Under the pieces are notes generated by a model, which was given only the letters and a program-made list of their open reading frames with translations, made no database searches and had not been told where the DNA came from. From NCBI GenBank assembly GCA_018814265.1, contig JAHIZU010000167.1, positions 1 to 10,483 on the forward strand: a DNA stretch of 10,483 nucleotides, read 5' to 3'. Source of the DNA: Candidatus Margulisiibacteriota bacterium (GTDB lineage Bacteria > Margulisbacteria > WOR-1 > O2-12-FULL-45-9). Made by a program: the position numbers and the translations under genes. Within the stretch, counting starts at the first letter, position 1; each line of letters starts with the position of its first letter. Positions 1 through 7,908 of the stretch are shown piece after piece.

Positions 1-2091
<2,091 letters not shown>

Positions 2092-2100
2092 TTGATCTCA

Positions 2101-3384
2101 CTATCCCCCTACAGCCTCCTCTTCAATTGTTCTCGGAAGTTTAACGATCTTTACCCTGGTGATCCTGCGGCGCAGGACCCGCTCAACACTAATGACCAGA
2201 TCCTCATAACGCACAGCATTGCCGACCGCCGGCATCTTGCCCAGCTGGGCAAAAACAAAACCGCCGATCGTGTCATATTCCTTTTCTTTTTCCGGCAGAT
2301 CAAGCTTTAATTCATCATTGAGGTCTTTGAGCGACATTAGGCCGTTAATAATAAAAGTGCTGGCATCTATTTTATTGATCATTTTTTCATCCCGCTCGAA
2401 CTCGTCATGGATCTCACCAACGATTTCTTCGACCAGATCTTCTAAAGTAACTAAACCGGAAGAAACCCCGTATTCATCAACAATAATGGCCAGATGAGTG
2501 CGGGCGGCCTGCATCTCGTGCAGAAGCTCATCCACTTTTTTGGTCTCAGGGATAAAGACCGCTGGCCTGAGAATATCACGGATCTTAACCTCCGCACCTG
2601 CGCTTAGCAGGTCTTTGGCATAGATCGTACCGATTACATTATCAAGATTACCCTCATAAACAGGAATGCGAGAATGACCACTATCAATAATCACATTTTT
2701 AACTGCCTCTAGTGTCTGGTCGGCCGAGCAGGCTGAGATATCCGGCCGCGGAGTCATTACTTCTCTAACTACCGTATCGCCAAATTCAAAGATCGAAGTG
2801 ATCATTTGACGCTCATCTTCCTCGATCACCCCTTCTTTTTCTCCCGCCGCCAGGATCAAACGGATCTCTTCCTCAGTAATAAACGGCCCTTTCCCCGGCG
2901 CTTTGCCGCCAAAGAGCAGAATAAACGGCCAGCAGAGAAAACCAATAAAATAGGCTATTGGCCGTAAAAGCACCCCTAGGACCAAAATAATTGGCGCGAT
3001 GAAAATTGAAAGTTTTTCCGCCCGGCGCAAAGCAATAGTTTTGGGAATGATCTCTCCAAAGGTCAGGATTAAAAAGGTCATTACCCCGGTAGCTGTTCCC
3101 ACGGCCAGGGTCGCACTGCCAAAGCCCCGGGCAAAAAACAGCCGGATGGCCATAGAAGTCGCCAGGGCGGAAGCCGCGATATTGACAAGATTGTTGCCAA
3201 TTAATATGGTTGACAAAAACTCACTTGGCTTCTCTTTTAAGTTGCGCACTAATTTTGCGCCGCGAATTTTCTGCTCAACCAGGCGGCTGACCCTAAGACG
3301 GGAAAGACTGGTCAGCGCAGTTTCTGAAGCAGAAAAGAAAGCCGAAAGCGCGAATAAAACAATTAATAAAATTATTTCAGCCAT
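2101..3384 (-). CDS. CNNM/CBS/CorC-domain membrane protein (HlyC/CorC family)
   Basis: A 427-residue membrane protein with the three-part layout of bacterial CNNM proteins, a family linked to Mg2+ or Co2+ transport. The N-terminal CNNM domain (about 1-180) has the AFFSASETALTSLSR motif at residues 15-29, several hydrophobic helices and the conserved FGEIIPKTIALRRAEKLS segment. A linker with EEEIRLILAAGEKEGVIEEDERQM leads into two CBS domains (about 200-325), which usually bind adenine nucleotides; the second ends in DEYGVSSGLVTLEDLVEEIVGEI. A CorC_HlyC domain closes the protein (about 340-420), with the typical YDTIGGFVFAQLGKMP stretch. The ATG follows the dgkA stop by a single base, so translation is probably coupled. 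The place near ybeY recalls E. coli, where ybeX (corC) follows ybeY, but E. coli YbeX lacks the membrane domain. 'Hemolysin' names for this family are historical and say nothing about toxicity. Confidence 0.93.
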   Translation of the reverse strand: MAEIILLIVLFALSAFFSASETALTSLSRLRVSRLVEQKIRGAKLVRNLKEKPSEFLSTILIGNNLVNIAASALATSMAIRLFFARGFGSATLAVGTATGVMTFLILTFGEIIPKTIALRRAEKLSIFIAPIILVLGVLLRPIAYFIGFLCWPFILLFGGKAPGKGPFITEEEIRLILAAGEKEGVIEEDERQMITSIFEFGDTVVREVMTPRPDISACSADQTLEAVKNVIIDSGHSRIPVYEGNLDNVIGTIYAKDLLSAGAEVKIRDILRPAVFIPETKKVDELLHEMQAARTHLAIIVDEYGVSSGLVTLEDLVEEIVGEIHDEFERDEKMINKIDASTFIINGLMSLKDLNDELKLDLPEKEKEYDTIGGFVFAQLGKMPAVGNAVRYEDLVISVERVLRRRITRVKIVKLPRTIEEEAVGG

Positions 3385-3385
3385 G

Positions 3386-3736
3386 TTATATTAACCTCGG
3401 AATAAAGATCAAACCACCCACAATGATCGCCCCAATGGCCGCCAGCAAGACGGCTGCCGCCGCCACATTTTTGGCCAGCTCAGCTTCCTTGCGCTGCTGC
3501 GGCGATAAGATATTTACCAGTTCTTCAATTGAGGTATTAACCAGCTCCGTCACGATCACCCCAAAGATCATCACAACTAAAATCGCCAGCTCAAGCGGGC
3601 CAATGCCTAGCCAAACCGCCAGGGCCAGCGCTGTCAGGCCGACAAAAAAATGTATCCACAAATTACGCTGGGTCTTGAGCGCGTGCTCCGCCCCGGCTCT
3701 GGCAAATTTAAAGCTTTTGATAAATTTCTTCGGCAT
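3386..3736 (-). CDS. dgkA: DgkA-family lipid kinase (diacylglycerol/undecaprenol kinase), atypical active site
   Basis: A 116-residue integral membrane protein of the DgkA family. Members phosphorylate diacylglycerol, or in many Gram-positive bacteria undecaprenol, with ATP at the inner membrane and act as trimers. It has the family plan of an N-terminal amphipathic helix (SFKFARAGAEHALKTQRN) and three membrane helices (about 28-45, 48-75 and 88-113). The signature ELVNTSIEELVN (64-75) keeps the Glu, Asn and Glu equivalent to E. coli Glu69, Asn72 and Glu76. The following AKN motif (88-90) has Asn where most members have Asp (E. coli Asp95). Asn75 replaces Asp80, and Gln23 stands at the place of Glu28. 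It overlaps the end of ybeY by 29 bp and stops one base before the CNNM start. ybeY-dgkA adjacency is common in bacteria. With an undecaprenyl-phosphate-using transferase gene nearby, undecaprenol recycling is plausible, but the substrate cannot be read from sequence. Confidence 0.9.
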   Translation of the reverse strand: MPKKFIKSFKFARAGAEHALKTQRNLWIHFFVGLTALALAVWLGIGPLELAILVVMIFGVIVTELVNTSIEELVNILSPQQRKEAELAKNVAAAAVLLAAIGAIIVGGLIFIPRLI

Positions 3737-4064
3737 GCCTCATTTTCCTCCCATGTTCAAACCCAAGTAAATGGAGAACCCCATGGACCACCAGTCTTTT
3801 TAGCTCCGCTTGGTAACTAACCCCATAACGTTTGGCATTGCGCCGGGTGGTCGGAACAGAGATCGCGATATCTCCCAGGACGCCATCCTCATTCATGGGA
3901 AAAGCCAACACATCGGTCGGCTTATCTTTGTGCCGGAATTGGTGATTGAGCTGCCTGATCCGCTGGTCATCAACCAAGACCAAGTTTATTCTACCATGCC
4001 GGCCGGCAGGCAGGCCTTGTCCCTTTTCCTTTTTCAAAATCATTTTGATCAATTTATCAAACAA
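3708..4064 (-). CDS. ybeY: YbeY endoribonuclease (rRNA maturation), compact, with in-frame repeat
   Basis: A 118-residue YbeY protein, a zinc-dependent single-strand endoribonuclease involved in 16S rRNA 3' maturation and ribosome quality control. The core is clear: INLVLVDDQRIRQLN (26-40), then NHQFRHKDKPTDVLAFP (40-56) with the conserved arginine at 44. GDIAIS follows, and then the zinc motif HGVLHLLGFEH with His94, His98 and His104. It is shorter than E. coli YbeY (about 155 residues). Only about 25 residues precede the first strand, and the loop between DVLAFP and LGDI is short. Residues 18-24 (LPAGRHG) are encoded by a GC-rich palindromic repeat and look like an insertion at the edge of the fold. 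The gene starts inside the end of murA (8-bp overlap) and its 3' end overlaps dgkA. The ATG at 4064 is the first plausible start; an earlier one would run further into murA. Confidence 0.92.
   Translation of the reverse strand: MFDKLIKMILKKEKGQGLPAGRHGRINLVLVDDQRIRQLNHQFRHKDKPTDVLAFPMNEDGVLGDIAISVPTTRRNAKRYGVSYQAELKRLVVHGVLHLLGFEHGRKMRHAEEIYQKL
3995..4017. repeat. Palindromic 'LPAGRQ'-type short repeat inside ybeY
   Basis: A GC-rich block contains a perfect 12-bp palindrome, TGCCGGCCGGCA, at 3997-4008, followed by a direct CAGG/CAGG step (4007-4014). On the minus strand it is read in the ybeY frame as Leu-Pro-Ala-Gly-Arg-His-Gly. On the plus strand the same DNA can be read as Pro-Ala-Gly-Arg-Gln. 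It stands out from the AT-richer DNA on both sides. I recall similar PAGRQ-encoding palindromes scattered in genes and spacers of several uncultivated bacterial lineages. That recollection cannot be checked from this window, and only this one copy is present here. The palindrome is seen directly; the mobile-repeat reading is inferred. Confidence 0.6.
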
Positions 4065-5313
4065 CCCTGATTTCCGCCCCTATTCTAGTCAGCTTCTGCT
4101 TAAGATTCTCATAGCCCCGTTCCAGGTGATGATCACGGTCTTCGATCATTGTCTCACCCTGCGCCGCTAACCCTGCCAGCACCAGCGCCGCGCCGGCGCG
4201 CAGATCAGAAACCTTGACCGGAGCGCTGGAAAGTCCCGGCACGCCGTTAACAATGGTGCTCTGGCCTTCAAGCTTAATATCAGCGCCCATGCGGTTTAGC
4301 TCGTTAACATGCATGAAGCGATTTTCAAAAACCGTTTCTGTTATGACCGAGGTCCCCTTAGCCACTGACAAAAGAGCGGTCAGCTGCGGCTGCATATCAG
4401 TGGGAAAACCCGGATACGGCATGGTCTTAACATCCGCTGCCTTGATCCCATCCTTGCCAGATACCCTGACCTCGTTCCCATTAACCTCAACATCCACCTT
4501 CATCTCTTTAAGCTTTCTAACCAAGGCTTCAATATGATCAGGAATAATATCTTTTATCAGCAAATTACCTCTGGTGATCGCCGCGGCGATCATAAAAGTG
4601 CCGGCTTCGATCCGGTCTGGAATAACCCTATATTCAACAGGAAAAAGCTCTGCCATCCCTTGGATCCTTATTTCCTCGGTCCCGGCTCCGCTGATATTGG
4701 CCCCGGCGGCCTTTAGAAACTCCGCCAGATCAATGATCTCAGGTTCGCGCGCTGCATTTTCAATGATGGTCTCACCCTCGGCCAGCGTCGCCGCCATCAT
4801 CACAGATTCTGTCGCTCCCACCGAAGGAAAATCAAGATAAACCCGATTGCCTTTCAGATTTTTGCCCCAAACATTAACAAAGCCATGTTCCATTTCAACT
4901 CTCGCTCCCAGCGCCTCTAAACCTTTAATATGAAGGTTGACCGGCCGTGAACCAATTGCGCAGCCTCCGGGCAGCGGAACTTTGGCTAAACCAGTTCTAG
5001 CCAGGATCGGCCCGATCACAAAAAAGGAAGCCCGCATCTTGGTTACCAGCTCATAGGGAGCAACGTGTTTAACATTGCTATTCCAGACCTCGACCGTATT
5101 AGGCTGCGACCCGGAATACTCAGCGCGAATTCCCAGCGCCCGGAGCACTCGGATGATCGTTTTTACGTCTAGAAGATTAGGCACATTGCGAATAACTGAT
5201 TTTCCCGGCAGAAGTATCGTGGCTGCCAGAATAGCTAAGGCCGAGTTCTTTGATCCCGAGACCAGGACTTCTCCCTCCAGCTTTTTTCGGCCCTTAATAT
5301 AGATTCTTTTCAT
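4057..5313 (-). CDS. murA: UDP-N-acetylglucosamine 1-carboxyvinyltransferase (MurA)
   Basis: A 418-residue cytoplasmic enzyme for the first committed step of peptidoglycan synthesis, transfer of enolpyruvate from phosphoenolpyruvate to UDP-GlcNAc. The length is typical. The start region has SGSKNSALAILAATILL, with Lys22 and Asn23 of the substrate site. The mobile loop LPGGCAIGSRPVNLH (114-128) carries the catalytic Cys118, equivalent to E. coli Cys115. A cysteine rather than aspartate here means the usual target of fosfomycin is present. The C-terminal half has GFPTDMQPQ with the conserved aspartate and DLRAGAALVLAGLAA with the conserved arginine. The start codon overlaps the wecB stop as ATGA, and the murA 3' end overlaps ybeY by 8 bp, so the gene sits in the middle of a coupled operon. 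No disruption is seen. Confidence 0.98.
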   Translation of the reverse strand: MKRIYIKGRKKLEGEVLVSGSKNSALAILAATILLPGKSVIRNVPNLLDVKTIIRVLRALGIRAEYSGSQPNTVEVWNSNVKHVAPYELVTKMRASFFVIGPILARTGLAKVPLPGGCAIGSRPVNLHIKGLEALGARVEMEHGFVNVWGKNLKGNRVYLDFPSVGATESVMMAATLAEGETIIENAAREPEIIDLAEFLKAAGANISGAGTEEIRIQGMAELFPVEYRVIPDRIEAGTFMIAAAITRGNLLIKDIIPDHIEALVRKLKEMKVDVEVNGNEVRVSGKDGIKAADVKTMPYPGFPTDMQPQLTALLSVAKGTSVITETVFENRFMHVNELNRMGADIKLEGQSTIVNGVPGLSSAPVKVSDLRAGAALVLAGLAAQGETMIEDRDHHLERGYENLKQKLTRIGAEIRVV

Positions 5314-6479
5314 CCTCTCACCAGTTCCTTGACCTTAAATTCCTCTGGCTTGCGATCGACCGCGCCAAAATAATAAAGCAGCGCGGAAACGATCCTGCCA
5401 GCCGCCTGTCCGTCACCATATGGATTAACCGCCTGCGACATTTTTTCGTAAGCTGCTCGGTCCTTAAGTAATTTGTCAGCCTCTGCAAAAATAAGCTGTT
5501 CGTCTGACCCGACCAGTTTTACTGTGCCAAAAGCCACTGCTTCCGGCCGCTCGGTTTTCTCGCGCAAGACCAGCACCGGTTTGCCCAGAGAAGGCGCTTC
5601 TTCCTGCACCCCGCCGGAATCGGTCAAAATAAGATATGATTCTTTCATTAAATGGACAAAAGGCTCATAGTCCAGGGGGTCAGTCAATTGCACATTATCA
5701 ACCTCTGCCAGGATATTAGCAACAGTTTCTTTAACCAGCGGATTTTTATGCACCGGCATGATGATCTCAATTGTCTTAACATGCTCTTGAGCCAGACGAG
5801 CGATCGCCTGGCAAATATTCTTGAGCGGTTCACCAAAATTCTCGCGCCGGTGAGTCGTGACCAGCACGGTCTTTTTGCCAGCGGTCAAATTAATGCCAGC
5901 TTGTTTGAGATCAAATTTCCCCTTGGCCGTTGTTAGCAACGCGTCAATGACCGTGTTGCCAGTTAGATAGATCGAGTTGCGAGAAACCTTTTCTGCCAAA
6001 AGATTGGCCACCGAGGTTTCGGTCGGCGCAAAATGGATATCTGCCAGAGACGTCGTCAGCTTGCGGTTGATCTCTTCTGGATACGGCCGCCATTTATCAA
6101 AAGTGCGCAAGCCCGCTTCAATATGACCCAGGGGGATCTTATAATAGTACGCCGCCAAGCCAGCGGCAAAAGTCGTGGAGGTATCCCCTTGCACCAGCAG
6201 CATGTCCGGCTTTTCGCGCAAGACTATTTCTTCCAGTCCTGAGAGCGATTTTGTAACAATATCCACCAGCGTTTGATTCTTGGCCATGATGCCCAGATCA
6301 TAATCAGGATGAATGTTAAAAATACGTAAGACCTGGTCTAGCATCTGGCGATGCTGGCCGGACACCACGATCATTGGCTCAAGAATGTCAGGATATTTCG
6401 CAAGCGCGGTGATGACCGGCGCCATTTTAATGGCTTCCGGCCTCGTTCCAAATACAAACATTATCCTTTTTTTATTCAT
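5310..6479 (-). CDS. wecB: Non-hydrolysing UDP-N-acetylglucosamine 2-epimerase
   Basis: A 389-residue cytoplasmic epimerase of the WecB/MnaA type, interconverting UDP-GlcNAc and UDP-ManNAc for surface polysaccharides. The family motifs are all present and in order: FGTRPEAIKMAPVI (10-23) with the catalytic-region lysine, then SGQHRQMLDQVL. QGDTSTTFA (97-105) holds a conserved Asp, and GHIEAGLRT (118-126) holds a conserved Glu. PEEINRK, TGNTVIDALL, THRRENFGEP (209-218, with His210) and DSGGVQEEAPSLGKPVLVLREKTERPEA complete the fold. The ATG has a modest AGGG eight bases upstream and lies just downstream of two hairpins that separate it from the wecA-like gene. Its stop overlaps the murA start by four bases. 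With the phosphoglycosyl transferase upstream it suggests a ManNAc-containing polysaccharide or linkage unit; the later glycosyltransferases are not in the window. Confidence 0.96.
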   Translation of the reverse strand: MNKKRIMFVFGTRPEAIKMAPVITALAKYPDILEPMIVVSGQHRQMLDQVLRIFNIHPDYDLGIMAKNQTLVDIVTKSLSGLEEIVLREKPDMLLVQGDTSTTFAAGLAAYYYKIPLGHIEAGLRTFDKWRPYPEEINRKLTTSLADIHFAPTETSVANLLAEKVSRNSIYLTGNTVIDALLTTAKGKFDLKQAGINLTAGKKTVLVTTHRRENFGEPLKNICQAIARLAQEHVKTIEIIMPVHKNPLVKETVANILAEVDNVQLTDPLDYEPFVHLMKESYLILTDSGGVQEEAPSLGKPVLVLREKTERPEAVAFGTVKLVGSDEQLIFAEADKLLKDRAAYEKMSQAVNPYGDGQAAGRIVSALLYYFGAVDRKPEEFKVKELVRG

Positions 6480-6494
6480 TATCTTAACCCTGTT

Positions 6495-6524
6495 TGGAGC
6501 CTGAGACTAAACGTCTCGGCTCCA
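6495..6524. repeat. Inverted repeat / hairpin 1 upstream of wecB
   Basis: TGGAGCC (6495-6501) pairs with GGCTCCA (6518-6524), and GAGAC (6503-6507) with GTCTC (6513-6517). This leaves one bulged T and a five-base loop. The 12 base pairs are perfect apart from the bulge. It directly abuts the larger hairpin on its right and lies about 15 bases upstream of the wecB start. On the minus strand there is no U-run after it, so it is not a terminator by itself. An RNA-processing or stability element, or part of a dispersed intergenic repeat, are the possible readings. Confidence 0.7.
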
Positions 6525-6570
6525 AAAATCAGGAAACCGCGAAGTTTATTCGCAGGTTTCCTGATTTTAT
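6524..6570 (-). terminator. Strong hairpin after the wecA-like gene, possible intrinsic terminator or attenuator
   Basis: A 14-bp perfect stem (6525-6538 with 6555-6568) is extended by a further five pairs (GCGAA 6539-6543 with TTCGC 6549-6553) across one bulged A, leaving a five-base loop. Read on the minus strand it begins a few bases after the stop of the wecA-like gene and ends in five U residues, four of them in the base of the stem. That fits an intrinsic terminator. On the plus strand the T-rich end is weaker. Because wecB follows in the same direction, it may be only partly terminating, separating expression of the transferase from the downstream operon. It could instead be a palindromic repeat paired with hairpin 1. 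Confidence 0.6.
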
Positions 6571-6573
6571 TCC

Positions 6574-7548
6574 CTATCTCTGCAACGCCATGACTAAAGC
6601 AATAAAACTCAAAAGAAAACAAGCAATATAGATCGCTAAGACTGCTTCCCTCTTATTAAACCCCGCCCGAAGCAGCATATGATGGATATGTTTATTATCC
6701 GCCTCAAAAGGATGTTTGCCCGTGCCTAATCTGCGGCCGATCGCAAAAAGAGTGTCAAAGATCGGCACCCCCAAGATCAACACCGGGATGATCAAAGCCA
6801 CGACTAAAGTGGTCTTTAACACGCCAATAATAGATGATGCGGCCAGAATAAAACCAAGGAACATCGAGCCGGAATCCCCCAGAAAGATCGAGGCAGGATT
6901 AAAATTATAACGCAAAAAAGCCAAAGCCGCGCCAAACAAGGCTATCATTAAAATAGCCGCGCCGATCTGGTGGGTGCGCAAAGCCACAAAGAAAAGGGTT
7001 AAGGAAGAAATAACCGTCACTCCGGTAGCCAACCCGTCCAGGCCGTCGATCAAATTCATCGCGTTGGTTATCCCTACCACCCACAGCAAAGTCAATGGTA
7101 TGGCCAGAATGCCAATCGACAGGATCCCGTTAAATGGATTAGTGAGGAAACTGATCTCAACCCCAAAAGAGATCACGATCAAAGCGGCCAGAATCTGCCA
7201 GACCAGCTTGGTAGTTGGGCGAAGGCTTTTAATATCATCACGCATCCCAACTAACATTAGGATCGTTCCGGCCAGAACTATCCCGGCTCCCATCCTATAA
7301 TCCAAAGCGCTGCCATAAATCCTGCTTAAAATAAAGGCTGTCCCGACCGCAGCCATAAACCCAGCGTAGATAGCCACCCCGCCAAGTCTGGGAATAGGTA
7401 AAAGATGGACTTTTCTATCATTGGGGATATCCACAGCATTGATTTTTGAGGCCAGGATCTTGACTACCGGTGTTGCAAAGTAGGTAACTAAAAAGGCCAG
7501 CAAAAAGGTCAGGAGATATATAAGCATTACGGGTTTATATTTTATCAT
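6574..7548 (-). CDS. wecA: Undecaprenyl-phosphate GlcNAc-1-phosphate transferase family (WecA/TagO/MraY-like)
   Basis: A 324-residue multi-pass membrane protein of the polyprenyl-phosphate N-acetylhexosamine-1-phosphate transferase family. These enzymes move a sugar-1-phosphate from a UDP-sugar onto undecaprenyl phosphate. Hydrophobic helices alternate with conserved cytoplasmic motifs: DIPNDRKVHLLPIPRLGG (40-57), GMRDDIKSLRPTTKL (101-115, the metal-site DD pair), NAMNLIDGLDGLA (162-174), FLGDSGS (222-228) and a late DNKHIHHMLLRAGF (284-297). The HIHH ending is typical of WecA/TagO rather than MraY, which fits the epimerase gene next to it. The ATG at 7548 has GAGG seven bases upstream. A second ATG at 7527 (residue 8) also gives a good N-terminus and lies 11 bases after a TAAAAT box. 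The GlcNAc substrate is inferred from the family. Confidence 0.93.
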   Translation of the reverse strand: MIKYKPVMLIYLLTFLLAFLVTYFATPVVKILASKINAVDIPNDRKVHLLPIPRLGGVAIYAGFMAAVGTAFILSRIYGSALDYRMGAGIVLAGTILMLVGMRDDIKSLRPTTKLVWQILAALIVISFGVEISFLTNPFNGILSIGILAIPLTLLWVVGITNAMNLIDGLDGLATGVTVISSLTLFFVALRTHQIGAAILMIALFGAALAFLRYNFNPASIFLGDSGSMFLGFILAASSIIGVLKTTLVVALIIPVLILGVPIFDTLFAIGRRLGTGKHPFEADNKHIHHMLLRAGFNKREAVLAIYIACFLLSFIALVMALQR

Positions 7549-7567
7549 ACCTTCGCCTCTTGTTCAA
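7539..7567 (-). promoter_or_regulatory. Possible minus-strand promoter for the wecA-like gene
   Basis: On the minus strand TTGAAC (7567-7562) and TAAAAT (7544-7539) are separated by 17 bases, a sigma-70-like arrangement. The -10 box overlaps the wecA codons just after the ATG at 7548, so a transcript from here would begin near 7532 and could only use the ATG at 7527, almost leaderless. The GAGG before the 7548 ATG argues for a promoter farther upstream instead. The two readings conflict and the sequence does not decide. Confidence 0.3.
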
Positions 7568-7588
7568 ACTCTTTTTCTGTGATAAAAT
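7560..7588 (+). promoter_or_regulatory. Possible plus-strand promoter for the V-type ATPase operon
   Basis: TTGTTC (7560-7565) and TAAAAT (7583-7588) are 17 bases apart. They sit directly upstream of the first gene of the ATPase operon and divergent to the wecA-like gene. Transcription would start near 7595, giving only a few leader bases before the ATG at 7600. The -35 match is weak (three of six), the -10 is good (five of six). The -35 boxes of this and the minus-strand candidate overlap, so one factor bound there could affect both directions. Confidence 0.4.
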
Positions 7589-7599
7589 CTGGAAATTAC

Positions 7600-7908
7600 A
7601 TGGTCGAGAATACCCTCATAAAGATCAAATCGATCGAAAGCAAAGCCGAAGAAATAATCAATGCTGAACGGCAAAACAGCATCCTGTTGCTAAAGGCGGC
7701 CCGCCAGCAGCAGGCAGAAGCCTTTAAACAGCAGCAAGAACAGTTAAAAAAAGAGCAGGCAGACCAGATCCTGGCAGCCCGGACAGAAGCTGAACAGGAA
7801 AGCAAAAAGATTGAAACAGAAACAAAAAGGAGCCTGGCAGAACTGAAAAAAGGTGTCGAGCCAAAAATCAGTAAAGCTAAAAAGGAAATCCTTAAGTGTC
7901 TATTTTAG
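7600..7908 (+). CDS. ntpF: V-type ATP synthase peripheral-stalk subunit G/H (NtpF-like)
   Basis: A 102-residue, highly charged protein, almost wholly predicted as one long alpha-helical coiled coil rich in Lys, Glu, Gln and Ala, with no membrane segment. Size, composition and position as first gene before subunit I match NtpF (also called G or H). That subunit pairs with NtpE to form the peripheral stalk that holds the catalytic head of the rotary ATPase against the membrane part. Coiled-coil composition alone would be weak evidence; the assignment rests mainly on gene order. I chose the ATG at 7600. A GTG at 7579 is in frame but has no ribosome-binding site and lies against the putative -10 box. 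The 3' end overlaps ntpI by 13 bp, which suggests translational coupling. No strong Shine-Dalgarno precedes the ATG, only GGAA. Confidence 0.82.
   Translation: MVENTLIKIKSIESKAEEIINAERQNSILLLKAARQQQAEAFKQQQEQLKKEQADQILAARTEAEQESKKIETETKRSLAELKKGVEPKISKAKKEILKCLF

Noticed and set aside
2999..3394. Plus-strand open frame of 131 codons opposite the CNNM gene
   Set aside because: It is a shadow of the membrane-domain codons of the real gene; no ribosome-binding site and no recognisable domain.
7579..7599. GTG at 7579 as the ntpF start
   Set aside because: No Shine-Dalgarno precedes it, it abuts the putative -10 box, and the ATG at 7600 gives the usual length for the subunit.
7881..7895. AAGGA/TCCTT inverted repeat at the ntpF-ntpI junction as a regulatory hairpin
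   Set aside because: The stem is only five pairs with a two-base loop, too tight to be stable, and the AAGGA is better explained as the ntpI ribosome-binding site.
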